The position numbers and the translations under genes are program-made. Below, one piece after another: positions 58,232 through 64,000 of a stretch of DNA of 64,000 nt. Source of the DNA: Plectrocnemia conspersa (Eukaryota; Arthropoda; Insecta; Trichoptera; Polycentropodidae); the NCBI GenBank assembly GCA_009617715.1, contig VTFK01000547.1, positions 1 through 64,000 of the forward strand, written 5' to 3'. The notes below the pieces were generated by a model. The model was not told the origin of the DNA. It worked only from the letters and a program-made list of their open reading frames with translations, and did not search any database. Numbering within the stretch: position 1 is the stretch's first letter; each line of letters opens with the position of its first letter.

Positions 58232-61200
58232 TTAAAAATAAACGATAATAGTGATAAAAATATAAAAAAAAAAATGGAATACTATAATTAAGTAACAAAT
58301 GTATTTCGTACATCTCAAATTATTAGGATTTTAAAACTTGATTTGTCACTAACTACCTTTAATTAAAGCAATTGGTCATCGTGTTTCGTACAACACAAAA
58401 TATTATTTAAAAAAAAAAGATATTATACTATAACTAAAATTGTACGATTTTAATTTTATAATTATAAGATAAAAATCGTGATACAATCAGAAATAGATAT
58501 TAATTAAAAAATAATCAATAGGTCATTGTTTTTTTCGTACATTCCAAAATATTTTTATTAGATAAAATATACTAATATATGCTATACATTTATTTGTCTC
58601 TAACGTTCTGTTATTATTAGCTCTTTGTAAGACATATATTCATAACTAAGGTTCTCAATTAGAATATTGAATAAAAATAGATGAAATATTCGAATATTTT
58701 ATTATATTCGTAATTTTTGGTTTTTACTGATATTAATTTATTGAAGCAGTTAATGCATAAAATTAATTAATTATTATTCTAATCTAAAAAAAAACACTAT
58801 TGGGGAATTATAATTATTTAAAATAATTATTAATTACTTTCATATTCGTTTAACATTTTAAATTTTATAAAATATGCAAATTACAATGCTGTGCAAATTA
58901 TCAGAGTGAGGGAGTCAAAAATAAAATTCTTAATTTATTTTTACATACATTTTGATTAGAAGTTATTTCAGCTTTTTCAAATCACCAGAAATATGATCAG
59001 TTGCGCTTGAATTATTTGAGAAAAAATTCTGAAAAAATATTTAAACACAATTTATAAAATAACTAATAATGTTTGGAACAAATTTTATATATAAACATAA
59101 ATATCATATCCGTATCGGTGTTTGATTTGTGCAGATTAACATATAAATGAAATAGCTAGTAATAAATTAATTGCGACTGAATTATTGCAGTGATTGAATC
59201 ACGCGACAAATATGAAAACGTAATATGAACTATACAAAAATTGGCGACGCACGCCTGTGTTTGAGATAAGCAGTAAACGATAATAAAGATTGGACCTTTC
59301 CATGATTTCTATGAATTTCAGTCATAGTAGATACAACCGATAAACATTCGATTCACAAATGTTTTTCGAATGCGTAAAATTTCTCATTGTTTCGCATTTG
59401 GACTACCTGTTTTACTTAAGTAACAAATTGTTTTATTCTAAGATTTTTTCAAATGTCAATCGAGATAGTATAAACGAACATTCTAAATTAAGATTATAAT
59501 TCTCATATTTAAAACATGAAACTATATATGTATATATGATTTTTTTACATTAACGAAGATTGTGTGCCGCCTATCGTCGTCTTCGTTGATGTACGGATAA
59601 TATAATTCATTGGTATATTTTGCAGCAAAATAAAACAATAGTTTATATTCTGTATGAAATAATAATATTGAAATACTATTTAAGGGTGATTTAATTTTTT
59701 TTATAGAATTATATCAAGCATCTATGTTACACTTAAAGTAAAAAACATATTAAAATTGCGATGCGTTTGAGAAATTAAATTAATACGTCGCGTTGCTATA
59801 GTTTTAAACAACTTGGTAACCAAAGTAATAAAAGTCGTTAATAAATACAGAGCATTCATTATAATGTAAGCATATTCACTTAAATATATATTTATTTTCG
59901 TATATTTGATTATTTAGTAATGTCTAAACTTTAAAGCAATGTTTGCCATATACATATACTTCCATGAAAACTTACCCTTTACGTGAGATTTAATGATTAC
60001 GGTTAATTTAAATTACTAGGATAGTTTACTGTAAAACAACTTGATATTATATTACATCACTATGGTTATATATAATTTAAAAAAACAACTGAAATTATTT
60101 TTAATAAATAAATATGATATATATATTTTCTATGGAATAAATTTTTATTACTTAGATACATGTCTTGCGTTAATAATTCGAGGTTGTTGACTCTTAAATA
60201 ACAATTCATACCCTTAAACGCAACCTACACAAAATCCTTAAAACAAAGCCTAACCTTTAGGTTTAATAATAATAGTAAAAACTCATCCAATTATGACGAG
60301 ACACATGCATTATTTACTCGCGGTTCTCTAAGTACACCACTCTAATTTGCGGTGCTGTTCACCTTTGAACCAAGGATATCGATCCTCATACGAAAGGATA
60401 TATGTCCAAAATTTCTCTCGTTCTTAAACGTCCCGACGGAAGACAAACATTATAATTAATTGCTCATGTAAATTTCAAAGGATCATCGAGTGGAAAATTA
60501 ACCAACCCGTAAAATAATAAATTTACGTTTTGTTTAAAATTATGGTGACCGAGAATTAACAGGGTCGAACTTGTGATTAATTAGCTCTTGTAAAATTACT
60601 TAATAATCGATTCGGACTAGTGCGATTAAAATTTAGTGCTTATTTGAATGTTTTATGTGTATAACTAGTTATTTATGAATATGAATATTTCAGGTATATT
60701 TGTAAAGAATAGGTGTAAATACAATAAATCGAAAAGGCGAAGATGGCGTAAAAAGTCAGAATAATAGACACGTGTGTCAAAGATACACGTGTATTATTAT
60801 TATGTGTATATTTTTGATATTTTTGCTTACGAGATAAATATATGATTTTTTTTTTTGATAAGGTCACAAAAATCATATTATATTTATGTCATGGCTTTAA
60901 AGCATAACATTAACATAAAAAAATTGAGTTCAAGCTTAATAATAATTTATATTAGTTGCTATACTATTAACGGCTGATGAGATATTATCATTTTTTTCCA
61001 CTTTTATTAAAAAATATTTTCCCTTTTCAAATTTAAATTAAAAATTGCAATTATATATATAAAAAAATTAACATACCTCATACATATTTATTCGAAGCTT
61101 AAAGAAAGCTATTTTGTTACATTATTAGAGCTCTTTTATATTTTATTACCTACTTTATTTTAGAAATGTTACACCACAAGCGTTTAATAATGTATGAGTT

Positions 61201-64000
61201 TGCCATTAAACCTTTGTTATCGAACCTGTCGATAATAAATAAGATGTAATGCCTTAAATACCTTCTTATACGACCTTAACAACACCAAGCAAATGTCAAG
61301 CGTGAAAGATAATAATACTGTAAAACAGACTCAAAACAATTTAATTTAAATGTAAAGAACAGACGCAAATTTAATTTAAATAAGTAATGGCTGTTTATTA
61401 GATATCATCAATATTGTCTTGGCCTTCGAATGCTTTGTGTTTTTTGTGTTGTTATTTTTTTGTCGGTACCGACTCTGGATTACAGACGCTGAGCTGGAAC
61501 AGGGGATGCGATGAGGAAGCCGCCGGGTTAAAATTCGTTCGAACTTAGTGCGTTCCGAAGTGGATGCTCAAATGTAAATGTCCGAAGAAGTGATCATTGC
61601 TTGATTGCGTTCTTGTATTTATACATACCTACGGTACTTTCCATAGGAGATTTTGTTTTATGGCACTTTTTAAAACAGATTTCCGTTGCCCGTTAGAACA
61701 GATATAAAAGCCGTTTTAATGTCAATCCTGAAAAGTGTTTTTCTCTAGTAGTTTGCAAACGAATATTTTAATCTCTCTTATTAATGTCGTATACTTTGAC
61801 TCAATCTACAAAAAAAGTTTTCTCATGGTGGTATCCTATTTTAATAAAAAAAAGCCCATTTTCGTCTCGATCGATTTGATTTCTCACTGGGGTTTATGAT
61901 TTAATAGCAATAAATTTAATTCTTACCCCTCTATAATTTGTTAAAAGCTGTTTTTTATTTTGATTGTTCTAAATATTAAATATAATTTTTGTTTAATTGA
62001 CAAGCTCAATAATATTTTTATTTTTTTTATTTTGACCTTTTGCGTTTCGCATTATTAAATATATTTTTTTAAATTGAAAATAAAATTAAATATAATTATA
62101 TTGTAGTAATATTTGTAGTACCGGTATTCGTTAATGATTTTATGTAGAGAATAATTTATATCATATCAACATACATGGAATAGAAAAGTATATAGCTAAT
62201 AATAATCAGAAAAAAATCTGAAACGTTGGCCAGCGCTTTTCAGCATACACATAATGCTAGACATTGACAAATTAGTATTAAATACTTGAACTTTTTCTAG
62301 TTTTAATGTATGCATTTTTTTCTAGTTTTAATTTTGTAATAAATATTTTTTTCAAATAGTGATTTTTAAGCCTCTATTCCGCAGTTAGCTATTTAAAAAT
62401 ACACGCAATTTTTTCATAATGTTTGACTACTATGCATTGTTTTGCTTGGAATAAATTTAATAACTTTTCCTAATTGATATTACATAAACAAAATCATTTA
62501 ATAACATATCTGTTTAAAAATAACTAATATACTAAAATAATAGCAGATATTAAATCATTAAGGTATTATTTTTTTCAAATTAGTTGTAAAGTAAAATAAC
62601 TAACCTAACAAAGTAATAAATAATATATAGCTTCAATAAAGTAAATGATATTTATAAATTACTATTATCAAACGGTTTTTTATTTAAGAACACTACGAAT
62701 TTAATTTGGCTCTTTTCCATAAAATATTTTTTTTTTATTGTAAATAAAAATATTCAGAAACAAGGTATCAGACTTTTATTTTTGTATATGTTTTAAAATA
62801 AAAATATTAATAATAAATATACTGACTGCCACATATTTTTTTAAATTTTAAATTTTTATTTTTATATTTCTGCAAAGATTTACCACATCTATTATTAAAA
62901 TTGAAATTCTTAGTAGTCATATACATATTTAATTTAAATATAAATATTTAAGTTCTTATTTTCGGTATTTCTCACAATCGTTTCAATTACTCGAGGGTTC
63001 TTCAAGATGTTCACATTTTATATTCATCTAATTGGATTCGTTTTGTAAACCTTACAATATATTAATTTTTTCCTCTGTGACTTATAAAAATAATCTCATA
63101 ATAAACTATTTAAAATCAGTTTCTCAATTTTAGATATTAGAGCTTATGTCGAGCTTAAGCACAATAAAATTGTATATTGTGATTGTAATAAAAATAATAA
63201 ATATTATATTAGGTTTTTAGGACAATAATTGTATTGAAAAAATTTAGAGCTTTATTAAACGCGTGATCACAATCGACAGTAAAATACAGTGTTTTTTTTT
63301 AATTTTAACATTTTACCATTAAAAATATTTAATATGTATCATACATATTATTTTAAATTAAAGTAAATTGTAGAGTCTGTATTTTTTTGTATCTAATTTA
63401 GTTAAAATAACAATTCTACTTTATTAGAAAAAATATAGAAAAAAAACAAATAAAGCAGAAAAAAATTGGTGACTAAACGATTTTTAATTGTAAATATTGT
63501 TTAATTAAGTTGTCAGGAAAATACTGTCATAAAGTTGCTTGTCATGTACAACAGTTAGGAATATCATTTTTTATTTATTTTAATTGAACTAATTTTGCTT
63601 TTAATTAGAATATTACATTTAAGATTTTTTTTTAGATGTCTGTTTTACAACAGAAATTGCTTGTATATGCAGACAATCCATTTACTTTTTGTTTCAGAAA
63701 ATTCGTTTTTAAGAGTCTTTAAGATTAAAAGGAACATAAAAGTCCTTCATTAAAGACGTATTTTTAAGCAAAACCCGCACAATAATTTTCGTGCGCGCAA
63801 AAAAGTTATATGTAAGTAATTCGACAGTTTTTTTTCAGTCAAAAATGTATTTAAATACAAAGTTAAAAATCGCAATCGTTGTCTTAGTAAACTAATACAT
63901 AAAGTGCATGATTATTTACAATAATTGTAAGTAAATAATATCCAGACCTAAATATGCTATGTTTCATTACCGCGAATTAAGCAATCAGTATTTTTTGGGC

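Larger units (their letters stand above)
57000..64000. other. AT-rich right flank without supported genes
   Basis: Apart from the poly-C run and the SINE candidate, I see no coding exon. GC-richer, unassigned patches lie at about 60.27-60.46 kb and 61.42-61.60 kb and could be regulatory. The frame at 60673-60876 (-) has AT-driven codons and is not supported. Confidence 0.6.

Overview
The window looks like AT-rich chromosomal DNA of an arthropod, most likely an insect. Three things point that way: a split gene with standard GT..AG introns, one of them 11.5 kb long; a coding part closest to the insect glutaredoxin-domain cysteine-rich (GRXCR) proteins; and many decayed class I and class II transposons. 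Nothing is bacterial or viral in layout: no operons, and coding DNA fills a very small part of the window. The species cannot be told from the sequence.

Region 1-16.2 kb holds the 3' half of one confidently identified gene on the + strand, a GRXCR homologue. Three exons (1383-1616, 13106-13171, 15930-16103) join in phase 0 and give the last 157 residues: a glutaredoxin-like fold followed by a cysteine-rich zinc-ribbon-like tail. The promoter and 5' exons lie to the left of the window. The introns carry a (TA)50 microsatellite, a decayed LINE reverse transcriptase on the - strand (4.8-5.5 kb), several dispersed repeats, hairpins, and a CpG-rich island at 8.3-8.75 kb that may be regulatory.

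Region 16.2-35.2 kb is mostly gene desert. It contains a short coding-like relic on the - strand (18.15-18.3 kb), a 53-bp near-perfect palindrome (21.9 kb), a 34-bp tandem duplication, a hammerhead-like motif (27.46 kb), and the best copy of an unidentified three-copy coding family (28.7-28.9 kb).

Region 35.2-36.0 kb is the strongest second gene signal: a GC- and CpG-rich island with a candidate first coding exon (35398-35518, +), a minimal upstream ORF, and a palindrome centred on a CRE-like core. A possible phase-compatible downstream exon lies at 42.66-42.82 kb. The rest of that gene would lie further right or outside the window.

Region 36.8-39.3 kb is an old, extremely AT-rich tandem array with a period of about 0.44-0.54 kb. 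From 40 kb to the end are further transposon remains: a hAT-like element with an 8-bp target duplication (47.9-49.05 kb), a Helitron-like 3' terminus (51.4 kb), a complete but internally deleted pogo/Tigger element with TA target duplication (52.5-53.7 kb), a Jockey/CR1-type LINE relic on the - strand (56.2-56.85 kb), and a tRNA-like SINE candidate (58.2 kb). A possible very short gene (32 codons, - strand) sits at 54.2 kb. No CRISPR array, rRNA or intact tRNA was seen.
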